Assembly (NCBI RefSeq): GCF_934202705.1
Contig: NZ_CAKPYE010000002.1
Coordinates: 1 to 64,000 of the forward strand
DNA: 64,000 nucleotides
Direction: 5' to 3'
Source of the DNA: an uncultured Limosilactobacillus sp.
GTDB taxonomy: Bacteria; Bacillota; Bacilli; Lactobacillales; Lactobacillaceae
The translations under genes and the position numbers were made by a program. The notes below the pieces were generated by a model. It was not told the origin of the DNA. It did no database searches and saw only the letters and a list, made by a program, of their open reading frames with translations. Shown in pieces: positions 52,335 to 60,167 of this stretch. How positions within the stretch are numbered: position 1 is the stretch's first letter; each line of letters starts with the position of its first letter.

Positions 52335-52356
52335 ACGAAAGAAAGGAAGTGATCTG

Positions 52357-53145
52357 GTGGCTCATCAACGAATGATTCCACTGTTGAATACCCATAACTT
52401 TCGCGACCTTGGTGGTTATCCAACCACAAATGGCAAAACAGTCAAATGGGGTAAAATTTTCCGGTCCGACAAACTTAGTCAGCTTTCCGACACAGATCAA
52501 AATCAATTATTGACGTTAAACATTGCCACTGATATTGACCTCCGTTCAAAAGAAGAAACCACTGCCGCACCAGATCAGCTTCCCCACCAAATTCAATACT
52601 TGGCCAATCCGGTCTTTCAACGCGACGTTACTGATTCCTCCAAAAGTGTAAATAAGTTAGATGAGGAACTTCAGCAAACTCCACAAGCTGGTCGAAAACA
52701 TATGCAGAAAGTTTATCATGACATGATGGGAAGTTCTCATGCTGCAAACGCTTTTCGCGTTATTTTTGAGCATTTACTTTCAGCCCCTAACGATCAAGGG
52801 ATCCTCTTCCACTGCACTGCTGGTAAGGACCGCACTGGAATGAGTGCTTGCCTGATTCTCCGCGCATTAGAAGTAAGCCCGGCAATCGCCAAAAAAGATT
52901 ACTTACTAACTAATACCGCACTAAAAAACTTTCTGAACGGTCGTCAAGCAATGCTCCGTGCTGCCCAGCATTCTACCATCCTAATTGACAACTATACTGC
53001 CCTCTGGACTGCTGATCCGAGTTACTTATCAGCAGCCCGCCACGTCATTGAAGAGCAGTACGGTGGAATGAACAATTATTTACATCAAGCATTGCAGCTT
53101 ACGGATGGTGACTTAAAAGATCTACGACAACAATATCTTCAGTAA
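52357..53145 (+). CDS. Tyrosine-protein phosphatase (DSP/PTP-like, IphP type)
   Basis: A 262-residue phosphatase. The active-site loop C-x5-R is HCTAGKDRTG at about residues 178-187, and the N-terminal NFRDLGGYPTTNGKTVKWG is typical of the bacterial IphP/LipA group that hydrolyses phosphotyrosine or phosphoinositides. I chose the GTG at 52357 because AAGGA lies 9 bases before it; the longer ORF overlaps the esterase gene by 83 bases. It follows the esterase closely, so they are co-transcribed. Substrate unknown. Confidence 0.85.
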   Translation: MAHQRMIPLLNTHNFRDLGGYPTTNGKTVKWGKIFRSDKLSQLSDTDQNQLLTLNIATDIDLRSKEETTAAPDQLPHQIQYLANPVFQRDVTDSSKSVNKLDEELQQTPQAGRKHMQKVYHDMMGSSHAANAFRVIFEHLLSAPNDQGILFHCTAGKDRTGMSACLILRALEVSPAIAKKDYLLTNTALKNFLNGRQAMLRAAQHSTILIDNYTALWTADPSYLSAARHVIEEQYGGMNNYLHQALQLTDGDLKDLRQQYLQ

Positions 53146-53161
53146 TTAGGGGGATTTTTAA

Positions 53162-53665
53162 ATGGAAATCAATGTTCAATTAGTCAATGGGCTGTTACCT
53201 GATCAGTATGGTAAGTTTGCCCCGTCAGAAAATAAAATCGGTCGTCAACCAGTAACTTCATTTCCAATTACCATTAGTGATCCACCGGCAGGAACAAAAG
53301 CTTTCGCGCTCACGCTAGTCGACCATGATTCGATTCCCGTGTGTGGGTTTACATGGATTCACTGGATTGCAACCAATATTCCTGGTGATTGGCAGGACAT
53401 CCCAGAAAATGCAAGTTTGGCATTTAAAGACCGCTTTATCCAAGGAAAAAATAGTAATGCTAGTCAGTTTGTAAACGGACAACCACAAACTGGTTATATT
53501 GGTCCCACACCACCTGACAAAACCCATGACTACCAGTTAACTGTCTTCGCTTTAGATCAAATTCTGCCACTTAAAAACGGCTACTGGTTAAATGAATTTC
53601 TGTCTGCTGCTAAGGACCACATTCTGGATCAAGCAACCGTTACACTACCATCAAGAGCTAACTAA
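53162..53665 (+). CDS. YbhB/YbcL-family PEBP protein
   Basis: A 167-residue phosphatidylethanolamine-binding-protein-like protein. The conserved blocks are LTLVDHDSIPVCGFTWIHW (about residues 49-67) and YIGPTPPDKTHDYQLTVFALD (about 103-123), with the ligand-pocket histidines. Bacterial members have no firm function. It is third in the esterase-phosphatase operon, 16 bases after the phosphatase. Confidence 0.88.
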   Translation: MEINVQLVNGLLPDQYGKFAPSENKIGRQPVTSFPITISDPPAGTKAFALTLVDHDSIPVCGFTWIHWIATNIPGDWQDIPENASLAFKDRFIQGKNSNASQFVNGQPQTGYIGPTPPDKTHDYQLTVFALDQILPLKNGYWLNEFLSAAKDHILDQATVTLPSRAN

Positions 53666-53683
53666 CAAAGGAAGTGAGAACTA

Positions 53684-53908
53684 ATGGAAACAAGAATTTT
53701 CTTTAACCCCGGTGATTCAATTGCTAACATTCATGACTATAATGAAGCCATCCGGAAAGGCCAAATCTTCAAAAAGGAACGCAAAGTCGATGACTTAGTA
53801 ATTGCCAAAGACAAGGATAATGAAGAATACGCAATTTTCTACGCCCATGATGCAAAGCAAGAACCACATGGAACCACCAAAACTTATGAAATTAAGAAAC
53901 GGATGTAA
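53684..53908 (+). CDS. Small protein of unknown function, 74 residues
   Basis: A short, soluble, charged protein that I do not recognise. Predicted beta-rich (FFNPGDSIANIHDYNEAIRKG, then VDDLVIAKDKDNEEYAIFYAH). It has a GGAAGTGAG site before the ATG and lies 18 bases after the PEBP gene, last in the operon before a perfect terminator. Its codon use is like its neighbours, which supports a real gene. Confidence 0.65.
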   Translation: METRIFFNPGDSIANIHDYNEAIRKGQIFKKERKVDDLVIAKDKDNEEYAIFYAHDAKQEPHGTTKTYEIKKRM

Positions 53909-53909
53909 A

Positions 53910-53959
53910 TTAATTAATAACGGGGGTCGATGATTATATCGACCCCCGTTATTAATTAA
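53910..53959. terminator. Bidirectional terminator between the esterase operon and the ABC operon
   Basis: A perfect 22-bp stem with GGGGGTCGAT and ATCGACCCCC at its core, a 6-nt loop and A/T flanks. The ATPase stop codon overlaps its right edge. Confidence 0.92.
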
Positions 53960-54690
53960 AATTTCATTGCTTCCAAAAATTCTTGAATACGCGGTGTTGG
54001 GTGATTAAAAAATTCATCACTCGTCCCGGAAAATTCAATTTGACCATTTTCAACAAAGACGATCTGATCTGCAACCTTACGCGCAAATTCCATGTTGTGG
54101 GTGACCACAATCATCGAATGTCCTTGCTGAGATAAATCCTGTAATACCCGTAAGACCTGCGCTTCTAACTCTGGATCCAGAGCACTGGTCGGCTCATCAA
54201 AGAGAATAAATGACGTGGCTAACGCTAAGGCTCGGCAAATTGAGACCCGCTGTTGTTGCCCACCCGACAACTGATTTGGGTAGCGGTTAGCAACCCCATC
54301 TAAGCCAACCTGTTGAAGTAGTTGATGAGCTTTTTGCTCAGCTTCCTTTTGACTCAATCCTTGAACATAAATTGGTCCCTCGGTAATGTTTTCCAGAATC
54401 GTTAAATTCGGGAATAAATTCCAGCTTTGGAATACCATTGAAGTCTGTCGACGCATTCGGAGAATTTCCCGGTTCGATAAATCAGCCGCATAATTTAATT
54501 TCAAATTCCCAATTTGCAACGTGCCAGATTGCGGTCGTTCCAAAAGGTTGATCGCACGTAACAGCGTGGACTTGCCGGCTCCAGATGGTCCTAAAATAAC
54601 CGTTGTTTGATGGTCAGGGAATTCGACACTCACGTCATTCAATGCGTGATGTTCCTGATACTGCTTATCAACATGACTAAGTTTTATCAT
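53956..54690 (-). CDS. Polar amino acid ABC transporter ATPase
   Basis: A 244-residue ATP-binding subunit of the GlnQ/TcyC type. Walker A is GPSGAGKST (about 34-42), the signature LSGGQQQR (about 140) and Walker B SFILFDEPTSALDPE (about 160-174). It is last in the three-gene operon SBP-permease-ATPase for a polar amino acid such as glutamine, arginine or cystine. The specific substrate is not evident. Confidence 0.93.
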   Translation of the reverse strand: MIKLSHVDKQYQEHHALNDVSVEFPDHQTTVILGPSGAGKSTLLRAINLLERPQSGTLQIGNLKLNYAADLSNREILRMRRQTSMVFQSWNLFPNLTILENITEGPIYVQGLSQKEAEQKAHQLLQQVGLDGVANRYPNQLSGGQQQRVSICRALALATSFILFDEPTSALDPELEAQVLRVLQDLSQQGHSMIVVTHNMEFARKVADQIVFVENGQIEFSGTSDEFFNHPTPRIQEFLEAMKF

Positions 54691-54693
54691 TAA

Positions 54694-55389
54694 TTATTCC
54701 CCCTCCGACGTAATGTATCGTGACAGCCGTTTTTCCATGTAGTACTGCAAAATAGTGAGTAATGAACAGAAAACTGCATAGACCACCGCCACAATTGAAT
54801 ACATCAAAAGCGGTTGATAATTATGCGAAGCAATCTGCTGACTAACTAAAAACATGTCCGCAATGGTAATGGTACTAGCCAATGAGGTATCTTTAACTAA
54901 GCCAATAAAGGAATTTGACAACGGCGGGATTGCTACCCGAAACGCCTGCGGAAAGATGATTTTAAACAATACTTGCCGGTAGGTCATCCCAATCGAATAA
55001 GCTGCTTCCCACTGGCTTTGGGGAATCGAACTAATCGCCGCCCGAATTGTTTCCGAAGCATAGGCCCCCGTATTAAGCGAGAAAGTCCAGATTCCAGCAG
55101 TCCAAGCATTCAGCTGGATGCCAACGTTGGGTAACCCATAAAACACAATAAATAATTGAACAATCAACGGTGTGGAGCGGAATAACCAGACATAGAATGA
55201 AAAAACTGCTTTAAGGAGTTGCCAGAGCCCCTTAATTGCCACATTACCTCGTGGATGGGAGGTTTTGACTAAAGCGGTCACGACCGCGATCACCAAACCA
55301 ATGATGAATGAAATTACAGCAATCGGAATTGTATATTTAATGCCGGCCCATAAAATCTCCGGCGTAGTTGATTTGATAATGTCCCACAT
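54694..55389 (-). CDS. Polar amino acid ABC transporter permease
   Basis: A 231-residue inner membrane permease of the HisM/GlnP group with about five membrane helices. The EAA loop that contacts the ATPase is EAAYSIGMTYRQVLFKIIFPQ (about 130), and the opening GIKYTIPIAVISF is usual. The ATG at 55389 lies 7 bases after GGGAG; the longer ORF would read through a hairpin. Its stop lies one base from the ATPase start region. Confidence 0.92.
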   Translation of the reverse strand: MWDIIKSTTPEILWAGIKYTIPIAVISFIIGLVIAVVTALVKTSHPRGNVAIKGLWQLLKAVFSFYVWLFRSTPLIVQLFIVFYGLPNVGIQLNAWTAGIWTFSLNTGAYASETIRAAISSIPQSQWEAAYSIGMTYRQVLFKIIFPQAFRVAIPPLSNSFIGLVKDTSLASTITIADMFLVSQQIASHNYQPLLMYSIVAVVYAVFCSLLTILQYYMEKRLSRYITSEGE

Positions 55390-55406
55390 TTTAATTCTCC
55401 CTTTAC

Positions 55407-55442
55407 AAAAGGCCAAGCTCGTTTGATTTGCGATCTTGGCCT
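55407..55442 (-). terminator. Hairpin between the binding protein and permease genes
   Basis: On the minus strand GGCCAAG pairs with CTTGGCC around a 17-nt loop and is followed by TTTTG. A partial terminator here would raise binding-protein levels over permease. Confidence 0.55.
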
Positions 55443-55449
55443 CTTTCAT

Positions 55450-56247
55450 TTATTTTTCAGTGGTATTTTCTTGGAAGTACTTATCAGATAGGCGTTTCAA
55501 AGTTCCATCTTTGCGTAATTCACTGAGTGCCCGATCTGTCTTCTTCTTTAATCCCTTATTATTCTTGGCCATTAAAATGCCGATTTTTTGACTAGGAATC
55601 TTGCTAGTTGGCACTGTCATTTCCTTCAAGTCCTCAGCATTATTTGTTCGTTGATAGTAAAGGAACGCTTCTTTAGAATTCATCGCCGCTTGAACCCGGC
55701 CTTGACGAATGAGGGCCATCGCAGTTGCAAAATCTGGCGATGAAACATTGTCACCGCCGAACTTCTTAACGTTATCTGCGTTCGCGGTTCCAGTTGCGGC
55801 CGCAATTTTCTTCCCTTTAATGTCGTTAATGTTCTTAATATCGTTATTATCCTTCTTCATGATCAATGAAGTCTTAGAATAAATATATGGTGTGGAGAAC
55901 AGGTAAGCCTTTTGCCGTTCAGGCGTCATTGCAATATTATTAATTGCCATATCAAACTTGTGTGAACCAACGCCCGCAATTAATGAATCCCACTTGGTTG
56001 GCACAAATTTAACTTTGTAACCCATCTTCTTTGCTAACGCGCGGGCCATATCAACTTCGAATCCAGTTAACTTACCATTTTTCCGGTAAGAATATGGTGC
56101 ATAAGTTCCTTCTAGCCCAACGGTCAATGTTCCCTTCTTAACTAACTCGGGATGATTACTCGAAGAGGTGCGGCCACAGGCTGCCAGTGCCACCATTGCA
56201 AGTAAACTAGCACCGATCACACTGATTCTTTTAAGCCATTGTTTCAT
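55450..56247 (-). CDS. Amino acid ABC transporter substrate-binding lipoprotein
   Basis: A 265-residue family 3 solute-binding protein. The N-terminal signal peptide ends in a lipobox LAAC (Cys about 23), so it is anchored to the outer face of the membrane. The family start GTLTVGLEGTYAPYSYR and the block GKLTGFEVDMARALAKKMG are seen. The ATG at 56247 has an ideal AAGGAGG site. It is the first gene of the operon and is probably expressed more than the rest because of the hairpin after it. Confidence 0.93.
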   Translation of the reverse strand: MKQWLKRISVIGASLLAMVALAACGRTSSSNHPELVKKGTLTVGLEGTYAPYSYRKNGKLTGFEVDMARALAKKMGYKVKFVPTKWDSLIAGVGSHKFDMAINNIAMTPERQKAYLFSTPYIYSKTSLIMKKDNNDIKNINDIKGKKIAAATGTANADNVKKFGGDNVSSPDFATAMALIRQGRVQAAMNSKEAFLYYQRTNNAEDLKEMTVPTSKIPSQKIGILMAKNNKGLKKKTDRALSELRKDGTLKRLSDKYFQENTTEK

Positions 56248-56336
56248 TACCGTTTCCTCCTTTAAAACTACACTTACTTTCAATAAGTAAAAGTGTACAG
56301 ATTTCGTTGACGATTGTCAACTGTCCGCAACATTTT

Positions 56337-56666
56337 TTAACGGTGACCTACAATTTTTTGGGCTTCATCTGCAAAACGTTCATCGAGCGCATCCGCGTTT
56401 TGTTCAAAATCATTGACCCAACTACCATTTAGCGGCTTAATTCGACCAGCTTCACTCCCCATGACGTCAGTAACAACCAACGTACCATTGTCGAGCATTT
56501 TGACATCGTCATAGTGTCCCTCAAGTGCCTCATCCAGATAGGCTTGGAGAATATCACGAACAGCGGTCATAATCACCGCTTCTTTCGTTAATTTTTGACC
56601 ATGAACACTCGCCTGAGCAATTTTCATTGCTACTTCTTCCATATTTTCCGGAACATCTAAACTCAT
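56337..56666 (-). CDS. Hypothetical protein, 109 residues
   Basis: A small acidic soluble protein that I do not recognise (MSLDVPENMEEVAMKIAQAS, later NGTLVVTDVMGSEAGRIKPL). I chose the ATG at 56666, 9 bases after AAGG; two further ATGs lie upstream but too close to the site. It is monocistronic, divergent from a hydroxyacid dehydrogenase gene. No domain can be assigned. Confidence 0.6.
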   Translation of the reverse strand: MSLDVPENMEEVAMKIAQASVHGQKLTKEAVIMTAVRDILQAYLDEALEGHYDDVKMLDNGTLVVTDVMGSEAGRIKPLNGSWVNDFEQNADALDERFADEAQKIVGHR

Positions 56667-56747
56667 TTCCATCACCCTTCCTAGAATTGAAATCTTAGAT
56701 TTATCATATCATAATAGTGTTAGCAAACGAACGAGGAGATTGATACC

Positions 56748-57689
56748 ATGGAAAAAATTGTTTTAATTCCCAGCGATTTTCGTCAAGCTGGTCGAAAAGT
56801 TTTTCAAGATGCAAACATCAAAACGATTCCCGTAGACAATGTTAATAACGAAGCATTAATCAAATACGGCGACCAAGTTCAAGGGGCCGTGATAATGCTC
56901 GACCAAATTAGTAACACCACCTATCGTCAAACTCCCCATCTAAAGGTTCTTTCGCGAGTTGGCGTTGGCTATAACAATATTGATCCAGCTGGCGCTGCTG
57001 AACATGGTGTTTGGGTGACTATCACTCCGCACGCTAATTACAATTCTGTAGCGGAAGCAATTCTTGGTGCGATCTTGATGGCTGCACGCGACACCAATCA
57101 ACGGCAACGTCTGTTACTGGCAGGAAAATGGGATGAAGGGCACGCTACTGTCGGCCATGATATTAGCGGTCAAACATTGGGAATCATTGGCTATGGTCGA
57201 ATTGGTCATGCCCTCGCCAAAAAAGCTGCTGCGCTTGGTATGAACATCATTATTAATAACGGTGCTCACCACAAGGCGCTTGAAGTGGGGACTGAAGTTT
57301 CCTTAGATCAACTTTTCGCCACTGCTGACTACGTCTCGCTGAGTGCGCCGGTTACCGATGAAACCACTGAAATGATGAATCAACAAGCCTTTCAGAAAAT
57401 GAAAAAGACTGCCACTTTAATTAATTTCGGTCGTGGCCAGCTAGTCAATCATGACGATTTAGTTGCTGCATTAAAAAACCATGAAATTCACAGTGCATTT
57501 TTAGACGCATTTCAGCAAGAACCGTTACCAGCCAATGATGAACTCACGAAACTTGAGAACGTCTTTTTAACTCCGCATATTGGCGGTGGGACTATTGATG
57601 CCATGGACCGTGGCTGTCATGACGCCGCTAGTGAGGTTGTCCGGGTGCTGCAGGGACAAAAACCGCAATGGCCAGTGAACCAACTGTAA
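56748..57689 (+). CDS. D-isomer-specific 2-hydroxyacid dehydrogenase (SerA/GhrB-like)
   Basis: A 313-residue NAD(P)-dependent dehydrogenase. The dinucleotide motif is GIIGYGRIG (about 146-154), and the catalytic Arg, Glu and His are in NFGRGQ (about 226), FQQEPLP (about 258) and TPHIGGG (about 277). The substrate could be phosphoglycerate, glyoxylate/hydroxypyruvate or a keto-aldonate. It is not adjacent to the uronate genes. The next gene encodes a GreA-family protein 12 bases downstream. Confidence 0.87.
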   Translation: MEKIVLIPSDFRQAGRKVFQDANIKTIPVDNVNNEALIKYGDQVQGAVIMLDQISNTTYRQTPHLKVLSRVGVGYNNIDPAGAAEHGVWVTITPHANYNSVAEAILGAILMAARDTNQRQRLLLAGKWDEGHATVGHDISGQTLGIIGYGRIGHALAKKAAALGMNIIINNGAHHKALEVGTEVSLDQLFATADYVSLSAPVTDETTEMMNQQAFQKMKKTATLINFGRGQLVNHDDLVAALKNHEIHSAFLDAFQQEPLPANDELTKLENVFLTPHIGGGTIDAMDRGCHDAASEVVRVLQGQKPQWPVNQL

Positions 57690-57701
57690 AGGAAGCATAA
57701 A

Positions 57702-58169
57702 ATGGCAGAAATTTACTTTCAAAAGATGACCCCCGCGGGCTACCACGAAATCGAATTACAAATTGCCGCCCTTCAAAAGGAACGACCTACGAAAATTGCC
57801 CGTTTAAAAGCTGCTCGCGCCCTCGGTGACCTCTCAGAAAATACCGAATATAGCACCGCTAAACGCGACCTCCGCCACTTAGAAAGCCGGCTTCGTTACC
57901 TCAACAAGCAGTTAACCTATGCTCAAATTATCCATCATCAAAATGATGGTACTATTGATTTGGGAAGTACTGTGACCATTGAATTCATGGATGATCATTC
58001 ACAAATCGACTACCAAATTGTTGGTACTCACGAAGCTGACTTGGCCAATCATAAGCTAGCTTTTGATTCACCACTTGGGCAAGCCATGATGGGTAAAAAG
58101 GCCAATTTGATTGTGGAAGTGGCAGCACCCGATTGCACCTATCATGTCAAAATTATTAGCATTAATTAA
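57702..58169 (+). CDS. GreA/GreB-family transcription elongation factor
   Basis: A 155-residue protein with the Gre N-terminal coiled coil (about residues 8-78, including RLKAARALGDLSENTEY) and C-terminal FKBP-like domain (about 82-153). The tip acidic residues DLSENTEY are conserved, so it should stimulate transcript cleavage by stalled RNA polymerase. It is linked to a dehydrogenase gene rather than to a housekeeping greA locus, so it may be a paralogue. Confidence 0.88.
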   Translation: MAEIYFQKMTPAGYHEIELQIAALQKERPTKIARLKAARALGDLSENTEYSTAKRDLRHLESRLRYLNKQLTYAQIIHHQNDGTIDLGSTVTIEFMDDHSQIDYQIVGTHEADLANHKLAFDSPLGQAMMGKKANLIVEVAAPDCTYHVKIISIN

Positions 58170-58183
58170 TTAAATTACTTAAG

Positions 58184-58226
58184 AGAATGTGACTTTTATC
58201 AATTAGATTAGCCACATTCTTTTTTT
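58184..58226 (+). terminator. Terminator after the GreA-family gene
   Basis: AGAATGTG and CACATTCT pair with a long loop (about 21 nt) and are followed by a T run. Confidence 0.7.
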
Positions 58227-58332
58227 CTTTAAAAATTACCATTGCGCTTTATTAACGCATATGCTAACTTAAAAGCACGAATTATAATTCGCTTTAAAGA
58301 TTAATTATTCGTATTTATAAGGAGAAATCATA

Positions 58333-59565
58333 GTGGAATCATTTAAACGTTACGGAATTGCCATAGCTGGGGTCATTTTTCATCTAATGATTGGCGGAGT
58401 CTATGCATGGAGTGTGTTCACAAAACCAATTGTTCAGCAAACCGGTTGGCGTGAAGCCAGTGTTTCATTTGCATTTAGTCTAGCCATCTTTTTCTTAGGA
58501 ATGTCAGCCGCATTTATGGGACGATTAGTTGAAAAATTTGGTCCATCAACAGTCGGTACTATTTCAAGTTTCTTTTACGGTTCAGGAATTGCCCTGACCG
58601 GTGTTGCCATTCAAATACATCAATTATGGTTATTGTATTTAGCATATGGTGTCATTGGCGGTCTGGGCCTCGGTTCCGGGTATGTGACCCCTGTTTCAAC
58701 CATCGTTCGTTGGTTCCCTGATAAACGAGGACTAGCTACAGGACTCGCGATTATGGGCTTTGGCTTTGCCGCTTTACTAACGGGGCCCTTTGCATTACGA
58801 CTCATTATGACAATTGGTTTGGTTAATACCTTTTATGTTTTAGGACTGTTCTACTTTGTGGTAATGATTATCACGGCACAATTCATCCGCAAACCGCGGC
58901 CACATGAACTACCTCAAGTCATTGCCGAACATGCTGATCAAATCAGCCTCACCAACCAAGCAATGACTGCTAACGAAGCAGTTAAAACCCGCTGGTTTGC
59001 TTGCCTGTGGTTCATGTTCTTCATCAACATCACTACTGGAATTGGTTTAGTTTCAGCGGCTTCACCGATGGCCCAGAGTATGACGTCGATGACTGCAGCT
59101 GCCGCTGCTGTCATGGTCGGTATCATTGGTTTGTTTAATGGCTTTGGTCGCTTAGCTTGGGCTACCCTTTCTGATTATATCGGTCGTCCCATCACATACA
59201 GCTTAATTTTCATTCTTGATATTATCATGTTGGTAATTTTAATCTTCTTCAAACAGCCCTTCATTTTTGCCGTCGCCCTTTGTCTACTGATGTCATGCTA
59301 TGGTGCTGGATTCTCTGTGATACCCGCTTACCTCAGCGATGTTTTTAGTACTAAAGAACTCGGTGCTATTCATGGGTATGTGCTAACGGCTTGGGCAGCC
59401 GCTGGTATGGTAGGACCCGTTCTCCTCTCCTGGACCCATCAAGTCCTCCACAATTACTATGTTACATTGATCGCTTTCATTATCATCGACCTGTTAGCAA
59501 TGATTGTTTCCGTGCGAATTCAAAAAGACTTTGTAACGAAATCTTCAGTGCAATCAGCGCACTAA
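58333..59565 (+). CDS. MFS transporter of the OFA (oxalate/formate antiporter-like) family
   Basis: A 410-residue major facilitator with 12 membrane segments. YGIAIAGVIFHLMIGGVYAWS (residues 7-27) is the diagnostic opening of the OFA group, and GGLGLGSGYVTPVSTIVRWFP (about 113-133) is also characteristic. The start is a GTG with AAGGAG 9 bases before it. It is monocistronic with a perfect terminator. Substrates in lactobacilli are unproven; monocarboxylate export is a possibility. Confidence 0.88.
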   Translation: MESFKRYGIAIAGVIFHLMIGGVYAWSVFTKPIVQQTGWREASVSFAFSLAIFFLGMSAAFMGRLVEKFGPSTVGTISSFFYGSGIALTGVAIQIHQLWLLYLAYGVIGGLGLGSGYVTPVSTIVRWFPDKRGLATGLAIMGFGFAALLTGPFALRLIMTIGLVNTFYVLGLFYFVVMIITAQFIRKPRPHELPQVIAEHADQISLTNQAMTANEAVKTRWFACLWFMFFINITTGIGLVSAASPMAQSMTSMTAAAAAVMVGIIGLFNGFGRLAWATLSDYIGRPITYSLIFILDIIMLVILIFFKQPFIFAVALCLLMSCYGAGFSVIPAYLSDVFSTKELGAIHGYVLTAWAAAGMVGPVLLSWTHQVLHNYYVTLIAFIIIDLLAMIVSVRIQKDFVTKSSVQSAH

Positions 59566-59579
59566 TTGACGTTTCATCT

Positions 59580-59618
59580 AAAATGCCGTTCAGTGAAAAT
59601 CCACTGAACGGCATTTTT
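59580..59618. terminator. Bidirectional terminator between the OFA and macrodomain genes
   Basis: AAAATGCCGTTCAGTG pairs perfectly with CACTGAACGGCATTTT around a 6-nt loop. Confidence 0.92.
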
Positions 59619-59624
59619 AATTTA

Positions 59625-60137
59625 CTATCCGTTATTATGCAGTTCTTTTTTATAAACTTCAGTAGTCTGATCATCAAAACAGATCATTGTGACAACCTGG
59701 AGATGGTGCGCGGTTGGTAAAAAATGAAGAATCGTTGTAATCGCAATTTTGGCTGCTTGATCAATGGGATATGAATACACCCCGGTACTAATGGAAGGAA
59801 AAGCGATTGTTTGACAACCATATCGATCCGCCAACACCAAGCTATTGTGATATGAGCTTGCTAATAATTGTGGTTCGCCATCATTGCCCCCATGCCACAC
59901 CGGACCGGGAGTATGAATGATATACTTTGCCGGTAACTCAAAACCACCGGTAAGGCGCGCCTCACCAGTCGGACATCCATGAAATTTCTCACAAGCCGCA
60001 TAGAGGGCAGGACCAGCGGCACGATGAATGGCACCATCAACACCACCGCCTCCCATTAATGTGGTATTAGCCGCGTTCACGATGGCGTCACCATGAAACT
60101 GAGTAATGTCGCCTTGAATAACTTGAATCTTTTTCAC
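59625..60137 (-). CDS. Macrodomain protein, O-acetyl-ADP-ribose deacetylase type
   Basis: A 170-residue MacroD/YmdB-like protein that binds ADP-ribose and may hydrolyse O-acetyl-ADP-ribose or ADP-ribosyl-esters. NAANTTLMGGGGVDGAIHRAAG (about 21-42) and the PSISTGVYSYP loop (about 114-124) are the ligand-binding motifs, with the catalytic Asn/Asp region intact. It follows pepO by 30 bases on the minus strand. Confidence 0.9.
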   Translation of the reverse strand: MKKIQVIQGDITQFHGDAIVNAANTTLMGGGGVDGAIHRAAGPALYAACEKFHGCPTGEARLTGGFELPAKYIIHTPGPVWHGGNDGEPQLLASSYHNSLVLADRYGCQTIAFPSISTGVYSYPIDQAAKIAITTILHFLPTAHHLQVVTMICFDDQTTEVYKKELHNNG

Positions 60138-60167
60138 TTTCCGTCATCTCTACTCTTGCGGGCGCTA

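Noticed and set aside
52252..52356. Upstream start of the tyrosine phosphatase within the esterase gene
   Set aside because: No ribosome-binding site there; the GTG at 52357 has AAGGA 9 bases upstream and gives the family's usual length.
59391..59720. 109-codon frame across the OFA gene end and the terminator
   Set aside because: It runs through a perfect bidirectional terminator and overlaps two well-supported genes.
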